Below, one piece after another: positions 35,101 to 46,637 of a stretch of 64,000 bases of DNA. Origin of the DNA: Warburgia ugandensis (lineage: Eukaryota; Streptophyta; Magnoliopsida; Canellales; Canellaceae). The stretch is from the NCBI GenBank assembly GCA_035236585.1, contig CP141138.1, positions 28,345,437 through 28,409,436 on the forward strand, written 5' to 3'. The translations under genes were made by a program, and so were the position numbers. The notes under the pieces are model-generated. The model was not told where the DNA came from. It did no database searches and saw nothing but the letters and a program-made list of their open reading frames with translations. The first letter of the stretch is position 1. Each line of letters opens with the position of its first letter.

Positions 35101-36942
35101 GCTAAGGTACTAACATATCACTTAGTTGTATCATGACTACTTCTTTGGTCTTCATTGATTCTTATTCATTTTTCATCTCTTTTAGGGTTTAGATCTTGAT
35201 CTTTCATTTTCCTTTAGATCTAACATATCTTCTTGATTTTATTTCATTATTAGATAATTGATGCATTCATCAATCTATTTGATCTTCCTTGATCTAACCG
35301 ATCAAGGAGATCTTAAGTTATTTTATCCAATTTAAGGGCAAAGATCTCGATCTATACCAAATCATCATCATCATCATCATCCAACCCATAAATCCACATG
35401 ATATTAACTTCATATCTTCATCAAAACACATCCATACTATCCAATAATCCTTGATCAACTTGATCAAGGAGATTACCATTCATTTTTATGGTTTTTACTA
35501 CTTTTAAGGCTAGATCTCTTAAGATCTGCCAATTTAATTACATAAAACCTATTTATTTAAGTTATTATATCATTATATCATCATCCAAAATAATTTGAAT
35601 GGTCTGGTCATCCCAGATCTGGTAGATCAAGGATGTTAGTACTCTTATCTACTTATATTCAGAAAATTTAAGGAATTAAAATCATGATTTTATTAGTTTA
35701 GTAGGTTCTCCTCATCAAAATCAATCCATCCCAACTTTTTGATCTCAATTTGGAGTTAAATTGAGATCAAAATTGGGATTTTAAGATTTTAGCCCATTTT
35801 AAGGGCTGAAATTTGATCTTACTGTTTTTGGTTTATTTACTTGACCTAGAAACCTACAAATTCTACTATAATCATGATCCATAGGACTTTGAGACCCTTT
35901 GAACCCATCCATCGGTTCAGATCTCCAATTTGAGATCATCCTGATTACAATCCAACACTGTTGGAACGGATTTTAGTAATTTTCATAATTAAATTCAATT
36001 AAAAACATAAATATTATGAGTGCAGTGGCTGATGCATAGAACAAGAATTCTATAAAAACTTTCTGATTTCAATTTCTAGTTTAGATCACTCCACAATTGG
36101 ACTGTGAAGTTCACAATCATTCCTAGGGTTTAGATTTGATCTGGGCCCAGCAAAATGGACGGCCCAAATCATTCGGGCAAAATGAGTTGGGCAAACTGCA
36201 ATGGTCGGGCAGAATAGTTCGGCGAATTTGGTCGGGCAAACGGTCACAGCGCCCCTATCACCGGGACGCACACGTGATGCACTCCCCCCGAGACTGGTGC
36301 TGTCGCGCAACCATTCTATTGGAACAGCGTTGCTCACGGTGTGCCCACATGCAAAAAAGCTCCCGTAGGGCACATTTTTGTTCCCCATTTTGTAGCACAT
36401 CCCAACTTGATTTGGAAGATTAGACAGTCCAATCAATCCCTTTACAATTAAGGACTCAAAACTCAATGAAATTTCTTGAAATTTCTACCCTAGGGGTTAA
36501 GGACCCTTTCGGATTGATTGGATGGCTTAGATTTTCCATCTAAGCCCTCCATCATCCAAAATTAAGGGTTTTGGTCCTTACTTTATTTTTACCTACCTGA
36601 TTGGAGAAAAAATTTATATTTGAAGCCCAATTTGAGAAAAATACCCATTGATGATAATATAGTCTGATAGTCCCTTGTTTTGTGATTTCTCGTTGATTGT
36701 ACCGTTAGATCTCGAAATTGGTTTTGTAGATAAGAGAGTCTAGGATTGTATGGACGGTGAGATTTGTGAGATTCAAGTTGGAATAGAGTGCCTACTTAAA
36801 TTTAGGTCTCTTGTTCCAATTACAGAGAGAAGAGATGGAGTATAAGAAAGAAGAAAAGAGAGAGAATGGGGAGGAGTTTTGAGCTAAGATTTTGGGAGAG
36901 GCTTGGGAATTTTGTGAACATTTTTGGGAATTTTTTTCTAAG

Positions 36943-36952
36943 GTATTTATAG
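36943..36952 (-). promoter_or_regulatory. TATA box of LTR C
   Basis: Minus strand CTATAAATAC, 584 bp from the LTR start, same offset as in T1 and T2. A GA-rich (plus) leader follows at 36830-36870. Confidence 0.6.
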
Positions 36953-37535
36953 GCATTTTGGGCATTTTTCATGATTATATGCAATTATAATGTTTCATTG
37001 CTTTTTATATTAAATTGTCTTTGGATTCCCACTACCACCTCCTTCTCCACTAGAAGGTGGTAGTTGTTTGACTAATGATTGCACATTTTTCTGGCTATTG
37101 GATTCCTTTGAGGGTCCCTTGTTGGCCCCACGGAGGTGTGAAAAGACCATTTTGCCCCTTTTGTAGAGAAAAATCCATTTTATTTTTTCGGGATTGGAGT
37201 TGAGCTTACTTGGTGGCGTTGGATTCGTATTTCTGAGTACATTCCAAATGTTGATGTCTTAGGTCTTGATTATTTGTAAAATTACCATTTTACCATTTTA
37301 TTCTTAAAAATACAGAAAAATAAAGATTTTTCATTCGAACTCAAAATTTGACGTGCTTACAATCATTCTAAAGGGTTCGTCGAGTATGTTTTCAATTATA
37401 CATGTCTTATACCTTGATTCAACTTCTATGAGAAGTGTATTTTTAGTAACCCTAATATTCCAACCTGATTTTCCTTGAAAATTTTCATTTCATTATTTAT
37501 TTATTCAATCGCCTTACAAAAGTCAGGGGTGTTAC

Positions 37536-37540
37536 ATCAA
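37536..37540. repeat. Target site duplication of solo LTR D, ATCAA
   Basis: Repeated at 40344-40348. Its first base is also the last base of LTR C, so D entered at the very edge of C. Confidence 0.8.
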
Positions 37541-37923
37541 TGTGACGACCCGGGTTTTCCCATGCATTTTTAAATGCAAGATCTAAATTCCTAAGGCGGG
37601 ATGCATCCCTATTTGAAAACCATTTTATAAAAACAATGCAATGCAGCGAAAAATCTTTATTTTTAAACTCATTTTGAAAACCCCGAGTGTCATTTGCTTT
37701 CACAATAATCGAAGTAGTTTTTGAAAAACTTCAAAAATCATAAATGTTTTTCCTCAGGTCTATCCAGCCACAACACACAGCCCAACTGTAAATAAATACA
37801 AATACATGTCCAAAGGGTAGAGAGTTTACTCAAATGTATAGTTGTCTTGCTCGTAGCACTAATATCTCCTGAGGCGTCTTCTATTTGTAAGTGGAACTAT
37901 CCTAAAAAATGTTAAGGATAGGG

Positions 37924-37942
37924 TGAGTATATACTATACTCA
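37924..37942 (-). other. LTR hairpin, D copy
   Basis: TGAGTATA (37924-37931) / TATACTCA (37935-37942), 8-bp stem with 3-nt loop, about 385 bp from the LTR 3' end. Same place as in F, but the stem sequence is unlike T1, T2, B and C. Confidence 0.6.
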
Positions 37943-38466
37943 GTAGGAGTCTATCACTACTAGTTTTGCAATGCAGGCTATGTTTAAAATCATATGCTCT
38001 TTAAAACATGTGCATGTTCGAACAATCATGGTCAATATTGATATTAAAAATCACTGTCGAATTGGAATACTGACGACTTAAAGAAATAGCATAATCCAAG
38101 TCGAAAGTATCATATATCATAAACATAATGATATGCATAATATGCTCAACTGAATCCAACTCATGGATATCTGGTATGGTCGACCACCCTCATGTCATGC
38201 CATATGCAATGCAAGTAAATCCTCAAACCATAGGGTCCAAACTATGCCCACGACCTCGCCGTTGTGTGGTCCCCGGGTACCTGAGGACACTCGGTCATAG
38301 CCTCCACGGGGCATATGACACATCTTCGTCGTAAATCATGCAATTTGTGAAATTGGTTCCAAAACATGCATAAAACGCATAAAATCTGCTCATGCTAGTA
38401 TTGCATTCAAAGTCATAACCCTGCCTAGAAGCCTGACAGCCTAGAAGCCTATCAACTCTCTCTGGC

Positions 38467-38536
38467 TCGCCCACATCGACCCGCCCTCATCGGCCCGCCC
38501 TCGTCGGCCCGCCCTCATCAGCCCGCCCTCATCGGC
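38467..38536 (-). repeat. 14-bp GC-rich minisatellite in LTR D
   Basis: About five units of 'cggcccgccctcat' with single-base changes, in otherwise AT-rich DNA. LTR F lacks it at the matching place (near 57600), so it arose after D and F split. Confidence 0.85.
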
Positions 38537-39231
38537 CAAGGCCACACTTATCATGCAATCTATGCATGTAGCACGTGTCTTGGCAATATATGTGCAATGT
38601 GTTTTTCAAAACCTATCGTCTTTGGGTCCCTCACAACTGCCTGGCCCTCACAACTGCCTACCTAGCGTCTTTTGGGTACTCCAGCGTCTTTTGGTAACCC
38701 TCAAGGACATGCAATTTTTCAAGAACTCAATGCTCACAAATCATGCAATATATGCAATTGTTTGCAAAACATGTCTATGCATAATGCATTTATTATATGC
38801 ATGCTAAATTTATTTATAAGATTTAGTCATGCTAAACAAGTCATATAACTTATAATTAAAACATGCATTCAAAACAATCATGGCTCTTTTTAAAAGTCTA
38901 GTAGTGATAGAGCACCTACCTCAAAGTCTCCTAGAGTCGCATCCTTTATCACTTCAACCTGTCCCTGGGTCTCATTTATAAACTCCTGGGTATGAGTGGA
39001 TATAAGGAGTCCTTATCAATTTCAATCTATTAGATTGCTAGATCTTCCTTTTAGGGTCCATGGGTCTTTTCCTAATTTATTGTCAGGCTAGATCCTATGA
39101 TGTGGATCACTATTTAATAGTTAAACTGTCTAATTCATTGTCAGGCTAGATCCTATGATCTGGATCTACTATTCAGTAGTTAAACTCTATAATTTGTCCT
39201 TTGATCTAAACTTTAAAGTCTCATTAGGTCC

Positions 39232-39465
39232 GCGTGTCCCAGTTCCCAGGACACCCGTGCATCCTGGTTGAACCGCGACCGCCTCACGTGCGTGCGCGCC
39301 CAAAGGCCGTGCCAGGGACCGCGTTTTGTACGCGCATCCTAGATGGCATTGCACGAACGCACCTTTGGTGTAACATGGCGCGTCTCAGCTCCTAGGGCAC
39401 CCTGTGCATCCTGGTTGAGCCAGGACCCGTGCCCCATGTCACGCGCGCACCCGAAAGCTGCACCT
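39232..39465 (-). repeat. Duplicated GC-rich, CpG-dense segment in LTR D
   Basis: About 39232-39314 and 39376-39465 are diverged copies, both with 'gtgcatcctggttga' and a run of 'cgcgcgc'-type CpG text. It lies 500-700 bp downstream of the TATA box. F has a GC-rich pocket in a similar place (56640-56930). Confidence 0.65.
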
Positions 39466-39948
39466 TGGATAGTGTACGCACTGTCGTATGCTCGGAACCC
39501 ACCCTAGGGACCCAATCCCAGGCGCAGGTGGAGCATGGCATCCTTGGGACGCCTGGTTCGTGCAAGGCCGGCTGAACCGGCTTCGTCTTCTTCGGCTGGA
39601 AAAATCGGCTGGGGAAGGACCAGATCCGACGTGGATCTGGCCTGGGGAAAGAAAAATAGAGAGAAACAAGGTAAGGAGGGGCTTACCTATAGCCTAGCGA
39701 CACCCTTTTCCCAATGGGTGCGCCTGCTCGTCGAAAAACTCGAAGAAGGGGAAAAACCCCAATGCCTAGATCGAAAAAGAGGAGAGAGGAGAAATGGGGA
39801 GATGGGAACGGAATGGCCAGCTTGTCTTGGGCCTGGCCGTTGCCAGAAAACACAGAGGGAACTGGGTTGAGACGGGTTGCCAGTTTTTGCTGGAAACCCT
39901 AGTCCCAAAGTCGCTGGAAACCGTGTTTTCATGAGGGGGGAGATGGGG

Positions 39949-39958
39949 CTTTTATAGA
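39949..39958 (-). promoter_or_regulatory. TATA box of LTR D
   Basis: Minus strand CTATAAAAG about 385 bp from the LTR start; F has its box at 425 bp. Confidence 0.5.
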
Positions 39959-40343
39959 GGGGAAAAGGTGGTGCCGCCAATGGCGGTGGCAGATCTCTCT
40001 GGAAACATTGGGAGATGAGGGTTTCTGGAGAGATCTGAGGAGGAAGACGACAAGAGGTGTCGTTATCAAAACGGCCCCCTGCGTTTTTCGTCTTTTTCGT
40101 TTTTTTGTTTAATTTACAAAACTGCCCCTGATCTTTAAACGACCATAACTTCTTCATACGAACTCCGTTTTTGGCGTTCTTTGAGGTGTTGGATTCCATT
40201 TTTCGAGTAGAATCTAATGGTATCAATTTCATCAAAAATTACTTTGTTTACAATTTTAAATAAAGTGAAACATTTAACTCAGTTCATTTCCCATAAAATG
40301 TCCAATTTTTGTTAAAAATAGCGTAAATTGCTCGGGTATTACA

Positions 40344-40348
40344 ATCAA
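40344..40348. repeat. Target site duplication of solo LTR D (right), ATCAA
   Basis: Matches 37536-37540 and directly follows the TTACA end. Confidence 0.8.
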
Positions 40349-40379
40349 TGATGCTAGAATACAACTCAAGGACTGTGTA

Positions 40380-40510
40380 GAGTATAGATGGATCATTTCA
40401 CATTGGAAGTTCGTACTTCCTTGCTAGATCACTCTTCCATTTCGTCCATTGTTTGCTAACCCCATGTAGAGCATTCTTCTTATACTCATCGGAGACGTCG
40501 AAAGTAGACT
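40380..40510 (-). pseudogene. Fragment of a plant Ptta/En-Spm-type transposase (CACTA second gene)
   Basis: Minus strand from about 40505 encodes FDVSDEYKKNALHGV and then SKQWTKWKSDLARKY before a stop. The W-x-x-W/K pattern with preceding 'K.A..G' is that of the plant En/Spm-associated protein family often encoded next to TNP2. It lies downstream of the TNP2 pieces in the same orientation, as in CACTA elements. Only about 35 residues are readable; the rest is lost. Confidence 0.6.
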
Positions 40511-40959
40511 ACAAAGTGAAAACAAACATTAGTCTATCTGAACTAAAACATGATAAGGCACATGGTATGTTGTATGTAGCAATCATTTATAAGCCTTCGC
40601 CATCTCTCATATTGCATCCTTTATTGATTGTGACACATTTCTCCAATCAGTAACTAAGACTGGCACCATGCATCTGATAGTGTAGGAAACAAAACTAGTG
40701 TAAGATTGTGCATTGCCACCTATCACCTACCCTTTACTATTGAACTGTACCGTCTTTCTTATTCCCCTTCACTTTCTCTTAATAATATGCACCATTTTTG
40801 TTGGCCCTCTACCCTTTCTCTTAATGGGCATACTTGTGCTACACTGTTCCTCATGATGCTCACTATTTTCATATTCCATTTTGCCTGCACGAGTGAAAAC
40901 AATACATTTAGAATATAACAACATATATATTGGTCTAGAAAATACCACCATCTAAGTGC
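40511..40959. other. Unassigned part of the CACTA region
   Basis: No family motif in the short overlapping ORFs at 40453-40918 or 40759-41109. Probably decayed intron or spacer of the CACTA element. Confidence 0.35.
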
Positions 40960-42165
40960 ATAGATGATCAATTTGAAGCTTTTACAAGCATTAAAGAAGT
41001 ACAAAATAAATGTATCATCTACAATAAAAAAATGCATATTCAAGAAACATTTTGCATGCCATCTTGAATGAAATATCAATATTAAAGACATGAGTCTTCT
41101 TGAACTCAATAGAGGCTATCTAGAATGATCATAATCAAGCATTTACAAGCAATAAAGAAGCAAAAAATCAGTATAATATACAGTAAAATGTTCATGGTAA
41201 AAATGCATATTCAAGCAACATTTTGCATGGCTTGTTGAATGAAACATCAAAATCTAAGACATGGGCCTTCCTAAAATCAATGGACGCTATTTAGAATGAT
41301 CATAATCAAGCATTAAAAAAGCAAAAAATTAGTAACATATACAGTAAAAAATGCATATTCAAGAAATATTTTGCAGACATTGTTGAATGAAACATCAAAA
41401 TCTAAGATATGGGTGTTATTAAAGTTAGTGGAGGCTATTTAGAATGATCATATTCAATCATTTACAAGTATTAAAGAAGCATAAAATCACCAACATATAT
41501 AGTAAAAAATGCATATTCAAGCAACATTTTGCATGCCTTATTGAATGAAACATCAAAATCTAAGACATGGGTCTACTTAAACTTAATGGAGGCTACATAG
41601 AATGATCATAATCAAGCATTTACAAGAATTAAAGAAGCACAAAATCAGCAACATATACAGTAAAAAATGCATGGTAAAAATACATATTCAAGCAACATTT
41701 TGCATGCTTTGTTGAATGAAACATCAAACTATAAAACATGGGTCCTCTTAAACTCAATGGAGATTATATAGAATGATCATAGTCAATCATTAAAGCATTA
41801 AATCATTAAAGAAGCACAAAATTGGTAGCATATGGAGTAAAAAATGCATGGTAAAAACGCATATTAAAGCAACATTTTACCTGCCTTATTGAATGAAACA
41901 TCAAAATCTAAAACATGGGTCTTCTTGACTCAATGAAGGTTATGTAGAATGATCATAATCAAGCATTTATAGACATTAAAGAAGCACAAAATTAGTAAAA
42001 TATGCAGTACAAAAGGCATCATAAAAATGCATATTCAAGCAACATTATGCATGCCTTGTTGAATGAAACATCAAAATTTAAAACATGGGTCTTCTTAAAC
42101 TCAGTGGAGGATATCTGGGATGATCATAATCAAGCATTTATAGGAATTAAAGAAGCACAAAATCA
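40960..42165 (+). repeat. Tandem array, period 147-176 bp, about eight units
   Basis: 'gaatgatcataatcaagca' recurs at about 41122, 41293, 41440, 41599, 41770, 41946 and 42117, with a diverged first unit near 40965. Each unit also has 'aattaaagaagcacaaaatc', 'atgcatattcaagcaacatt' and 'ttgaatgaaacatcaaaatc'. Some units carry an extra 'atggtaaaa' step, which explains the spacing differences. Non-coding; apparently inside the CACTA element. Confidence 0.92.
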
Positions 42166-42280
42166 AGAAGACCTCTTTCTTCTTCTTCTCCTTAAGGGTT
42201 TTGGGGGTTTGGGTTTGAAAAATTCATATGGGAGAAGAGGGGGAGGGGGGGGGGGTGGGTATTTGGTTTATTTGAAAGGA

Positions 42281-42387
42281 ATATAGGACAACTTTAAAAA
42301 AACCATCCTATATTTTTATGAATATAGGATGGCTATTTAAAAACTGTCCTATATTTTAAGACAGGTTTTAAAGAAACATCCTATATT
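42281..42387. repeat. CACTA-type hairpin array (three units)
   Basis: Three ~31-bp imperfect palindromes of the form TATAGGACAAC..AACCATCCTATA, the same kind as at 46638-46992. Such short repeated palindromes are typical of the subterminal regions of CACTA transposons, where they bind transposase proteins. A G run (42238-42256) precedes it. Confidence 0.7.
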
Positions 42388-43603
42388 AATGGTCACTTTG
42401 CCCATGAAACATTTCTCACCTAATTTTTTGTTTGAATACTAAAAGATAGTTTATTAATAACAGTCTTATATGAATTAAAGTAATTTTACAAGTTATTTGA
42501 ACCCTTAAAATTTTAAAATACATTGAAGTTCATAAGTTACCCCAAGATTTATTTCATTCGCGTTTAACCAATGTTTGGCATAACACATGTTGTGTAAACT
42601 TTAATTGATTAATTAAAACATTTCTCATGCATCACATGATATAAACACATGCACTTTAATTTCTCCCCTCATATACAATCAGATTCCACACACGCACCCT
42701 CCTCACCAACATCACATACATAATCCATCTCACTCTCCCCTGTTAGATCGATTGATGGCATTGTTGTAGTGATTGAAGGATAATCAATTGTCATGTCACC
42801 TAAGTCATGTTCATCATATAAGTCCCTTGGAGAGGCTAATAAAATAGTTGATCATCTCATATTATGTCTATCTTGTACATAAAATACCTATTTTGCTTGA
42901 CATGCCAAAATAAACTGGTCATTTTGATAGCCGATCATGTCAATGTCAACCAATGTCAAGCTGAGAGCATTGGTTCTTATGCTATCTTTGTTGTGTTCCA
43001 CCTAATCACACTTAAACACAACCACAGTTCTACATGTATAATCCAGCTCCCATATCTCTCGTATAACCCCTTAATAAGTATTGTTAGCTACAATTGGGTT
43101 GTTGTCCTTTGAATCTGAAAACAAAGTAGCTTTAGCAACTAAGGTAACACCACTACCTTGTTGTGCTCTTAACTTGTCACAATCTTTCGTGTGAAAGCAA
43201 TAACCATTGATGGCATATGTAAAATACTTTATGACTTTTGGTCAAAGTCCTATTGCCATCCAACCCAAGCATTCAGAAATACTATGACCTGGAACATCTC
43301 ACTAATCTAAAACCTATATGTAATAATATATTAATTAAAATGATTAATTAATGTATATGTGTATATACTATATATTATACAAATAAATAAATAAATTCAT
43401 CATAGAGCACTATTTAATTTAATTAAATACCTTCTCATGAAGCTAAGTCGTGAAGGAACAACAATGCTCATCTTGTAGCCACTTCTCTTTCCGTGCATCT
43501 CTTGGATACCTCTCTTTTAAGAAGTCCATGTGCATAAAACACAATGAACAGAGATGAAAATTATATAACATGCCTAATGTTAAACTTCAGAAACATTAAT
43601 GAT
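42388..43603. other. CACTA spacer, no readable gene
   Basis: AT-rich, no motif. 43380-43400 is a short (AAAT)n run. Lies between the hairpin array and the end of the TNP2 remnant; probably its 3' flank or introns. Confidence 0.4.
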
Positions 43604-46096
43604 TCAATTAATTAATGTCAAAGAAACGAACAAAGAGAGAAAATCAATTATGTACTCAATGTATGGTTGAACTTCATCAATATTAATATTCCACAAGACA
43701 TAAAGGTGTTCCTGGTCCCATTCCTTACGATCAATGGTCAACACACGACCACCAAATAGAGGTTCACCAACTCTTGGATCAATTAATGCACCTGAATGTT
43801 TCTTTCTTGGTATTCCAATAGCATCCACTCCTAATAAATACTCAATGCAAAACTCAATTGCTTCTTCTGGAATGTAACATTCGGCAATACACCCTTTTAA
43901 CACTTTCATGTACCTTTCAAATGGGTATATCCATCATAAATAAACAGGTCCGAACAACCTAACCTCATCAATGAGGTGCACTATTAAGTGTACTATGATA
44001 TCAAAGAAGGATGGTGGAAAGATTGTCTCAAGCTCACATAAGTTTATCACTAAATGCTCTTGGATTTCTTGTAATTTAGAAGTATCCACCACCTTCTTGT
44101 ACAAAGCATTAAAGAAGTAGCGGAATTTAGTAATAGATCCTCTAACTTTATTTGGTAGCACTGAATGTATTGCTACTGGCAGAAGTTGTTACATCAATGC
44201 ATGACAATCATGAGACTTCATCCCTAATAGTTTTAGCTTTTCTATGGATATAATGTTTCTAAAGCTTGAAGAGTACCCATCTAGAACTGTGATATCTGAT
44301 AGGGTTTTACACACTATTCTTCTCTCCTCCATGCTAAGCATATAATTTGCTTTAGGTAAGTATATTCCTCTGCTGCACTTATCCTATGGATGCAACCTTC
44401 TCTTCAAACCCATTGTCATGAGATCCATTAGAGCGGCAAGTCCATCTTTTGTTTTTCTTGGCGTGTTAAGTAAGGTACCGGTCAAGCTTTCACAGACATT
44501 CTTCTCAATGTGCATGACATCAAGTACATGCTGTATGTGTAGGGATTTCTAGTATCCAAGTTCAAAGAATATTGACTTCTTCTTCCAACAACTTCTAGAG
44601 TTACTTTTATTTGTATGCTAAGGTTCTCAAATTATTCCAATACTTGTCATCTAGTCAACCTCTTTGGATGTCTCCTAATCTCCACACTACTATCACATCC
44701 TCCATATTTAAAATGGTACAAATGATTTCTATGCAACCATCTTTTATGGCTTAAGAATGCCATCTTCCTACCATGTTGAAGTCATGTGGTATAAGTTTGG
44801 TCACTACAAATAGGATAGGCATTGTATCTCTTCATTGTGCATCTAGCCAAATTACCTTATGCAGGAAAGTCGCTTATTGTCCATAGGAGTACAACCTTAA
44901 GAGTAAATGTCTCTTTCTTATATGCATCATAAGCTTTAACCCCTACTTCCCACAATGTCCTAAGGTCATTGATCAATGGAGCTAAGGACACAATGATGTC
45001 ATTCTTAGGTTACTTGGGACCCTATATTAATATAGTTAACATCATGAACTTCCTCTTCATGCACAACAATGGTGAAAATTTGTAACAAACTATTATAACA
45101 GGCTAACAACTATACTTGCTGCTGATAAAACCATGAGGTTTAATCCCATCTATAGATATTGTAAGTTGAAGGTTCCTGGGTTGGTCTCCAAAATTGGGCC
45201 ACATGAAGTCTACAAGATTCCACAGAGGGCTATCTGCTAGATGGCATAAATAGTTATCACCCACTCTCTCCTTGACATGCCATACTAGTTTCTTCATTGG
45301 TTCTTTAACAAGAAACATTCTTTGGAATCTTGGAATAAGGGAAAAATACCATAGGACCTTTGTTGAGACATCTTTCACTTGCCGATCACTTGAATTCTTC
45401 CTCATCTGCTATCTTAAATGTCCACAAATTGGACATATAATTTTGTCTTTGTGCTCCTTTCTACACAAGATGCAGTCATTAGGAAAATAATGTATCTTTT
45501 CATACTTTAAGCCTAATGCAACCAAGGTTTTCATTGCCTCTCATGTCAACCTATCCAATTTGTTCTCCTTGGGCAGCATTTTACCAATGACTTTCAACAA
45601 TTTGTAAAATCATGATCTAAAATACTAAATCTTGACTTCACATTGTAAAGTTCTACTACTGCAAACAACTTGGTATAATTTGTACACCCAACATACAATG
45701 GCTTATCAACTTCCTCCAATGCAGTCTGAAATTGTATTAGGTTGTCTTAGAAGTCATTGTATGCATCTTGAAACATTAGTGCAGTTGTCCAACTATTTTC
45801 ACCACCACTTCCTAGAGTGGCTTTTATTTCATATACACATTTAGCCTTGTCGAGTGCTTATGAGGTATTTGCTCTCCATGCCACATCTGGGCAATAGTTT
45901 TCATCAACTCCATTGAAGCAATATGTTCTCTTAATTCACCAGCAATAACCTTTTTTAGGTTTCCACATCTTGAGCATGGACATCGAATTTGATTACAATC
46001 ACCACCTACCCCTGGTGCAAACTTAATGAACTCTTCTATTCCCTCCTCATATTCCCTTGGTGATCTTTTCACACACATCCAAGTATATTTGTCCAT
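43604..46096 (-). pseudogene. CACTA (En/Spm) TNP2-type transposase, broken
   Basis: Minus strand, N to C. 46096-45824: an N-terminal transposase-associated domain with MDKYTWM, then IRCPCSRCGN, the CxxCxxC signature. 45405-45103: TNP2 core, RFQRMFL, DSPLW, FGDQPRNLQLTISIDGIKP. 44520-44380: DVMHIEKNVCESLTGTLL and KTKDGLAALMDLM, a strongly conserved TNP2 stretch. 44161-43934: LPNKVRGSITKFRYFFNAL and FPPSFFDIIVHLIVHL, the C-terminal DUF4218-type part, continued at 43909-43604 (MKVLKGCIAECYIPEEAIEF). About ten residues usually seen between MKVLKG and GCIAE are missing. Stops and frameshifts separate the pieces. All domains are in the right order, so this is one decayed autonomous CACTA gene. Confidence 0.9.
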
Positions 46097-46322
46097 TTTG
46101 TCTAAAATTACAAAGACTTTCTAGACATGAAAAGATTATAATAACAATAGGTTAGGAATTTAAACAAAGACTTGGTGTGTATATATAAAATGTACATAGT
46201 TAACATATATATATATTTAAAAAATATTAGAAGGGTCAACATTGAAGTTTAGCTAGGATTCTAAAAAAGTAAGAATGAAACCAAAACATGACTAATCCAT
46301 GCACATAAATGTTCACACTGAT

Positions 46323-46422
46323 CCATACATACATACATACATACATACATACATACATACATACATACATACATACATACATACATACATACATACATAC
46401 ATACATACATACATGTATGTAT
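46323..46422 (+). repeat. (CATA)n microsatellite, about 95 bp
   Basis: Near-perfect ACAT repeats ending with an inverted 'atgtatgt'. Confidence 0.95.
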
Positions 46423-46637
46423 CACACAAATGCAAGAAGAAAAAGAAAAGGAATTTTTTAGCCATAAACATCAAATAAAGTAAACATAACGAAAAAGTAC
46501 AAGAATGAATGCTACCCAAACGATATAAACTAAGGAAATACAAGTTCAGGAAAAAGTACATGTAAATCCAACCCAATGTTTGAGTTTCATAGAAGAAACC
46601 GACTGTCAATTGAACTTTAACTTATAAGATATGAAAA
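46423..46637. other. CACTA 5' region, no gene seen
   Basis: Between the microsatellite and the hairpin array; likely promoter-side sequence of the TNP2 remnant. The minus ORF over 46313-46609 is a microsatellite artefact. Confidence 0.35.

Larger units (their letters stand above)
34117..37536 (-). mobile_element. LTR C, 3.4 kb, 5' LTR of a minus-strand gypsy element
   Basis: On the minus strand it begins TGTAACACCCCTGACTTTTG and ends AAAAACCCGAGTCATCACA, followed by a primer site. It is a shorter member of the T1/T2 family: TATA at 36943-36952, 584 bp from its start; CpG-rich pocket 36210-36310; GATC array 34976-35100; primer-site look-alike 34709-34721; hairpin 34551-34588. The two overlapping ORFs at 36086-36466 cross the CpG-rich pocket and are not conserved in T1 or T2. 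Confidence 0.85.
37541..40343 (-). mobile_element. Solo LTR D, 2.8 kb, non-coding
   Basis: Minus strand begins TGTAATACCCGAGCAATTTAC and ends AACCCGGGTCGTCACA, with perfect ATCAA duplications. It is the sister of F (55975-58593): 38150-38330 reversed matches 57820-58000, including 'ggaggctatgac' and 'gtcctcaggtacc'. Modules: U3 block 40117-40226, TATA about 39949-39958, duplicated GC-rich segment 39232-39465, 14-bp minisatellite 38467-38536, hairpin 37924-37942. The 182-aa minus ORF at 39687-40235 spans the promoter and is not kept in B, C, T1 or T2. Confidence 0.87.

Noticed and set aside
36086-36466. 126-aa minus ORF and the opposing 95-aa ORF in LTR C
   Set aside because: Both cross the CpG-rich pocket, where stops are rarer. 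No family motif, and no counterpart in T1 or T2.
26146-37541. C and E as a confirmed LTR pair
   Set aside because: The flanks (GTAAG and TCAAT) do not match, and the LTR bodies differ after ~210 bp. Kept only as a possibility.
39687-40235. 182-aa minus-strand ORF in LTR D, with a partly similar translation in LTR F (56051-56371)
   Set aside because: It covers the U3 block and the TATA box, and the shared part is nucleotide conservation of that block. The frame is broken in B, C, T1 and T2.
37536-40348. LTRs C and D read as the two LTRs of one element
   Set aside because: Their sequences differ throughout, D has its own ATCAA duplication, and only four bases separate them.
42160-42260. CRISPR-like or regulatory meaning of the G run and of the direct repeats before it
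   Set aside because: The repeats are a contiguous plant tandem array without unique spacers, and the organism is a plant.
46313-46609. 98-aa minus ORF with repeated MYVC
   Set aside because: Translation of the (CATA)n microsatellite.
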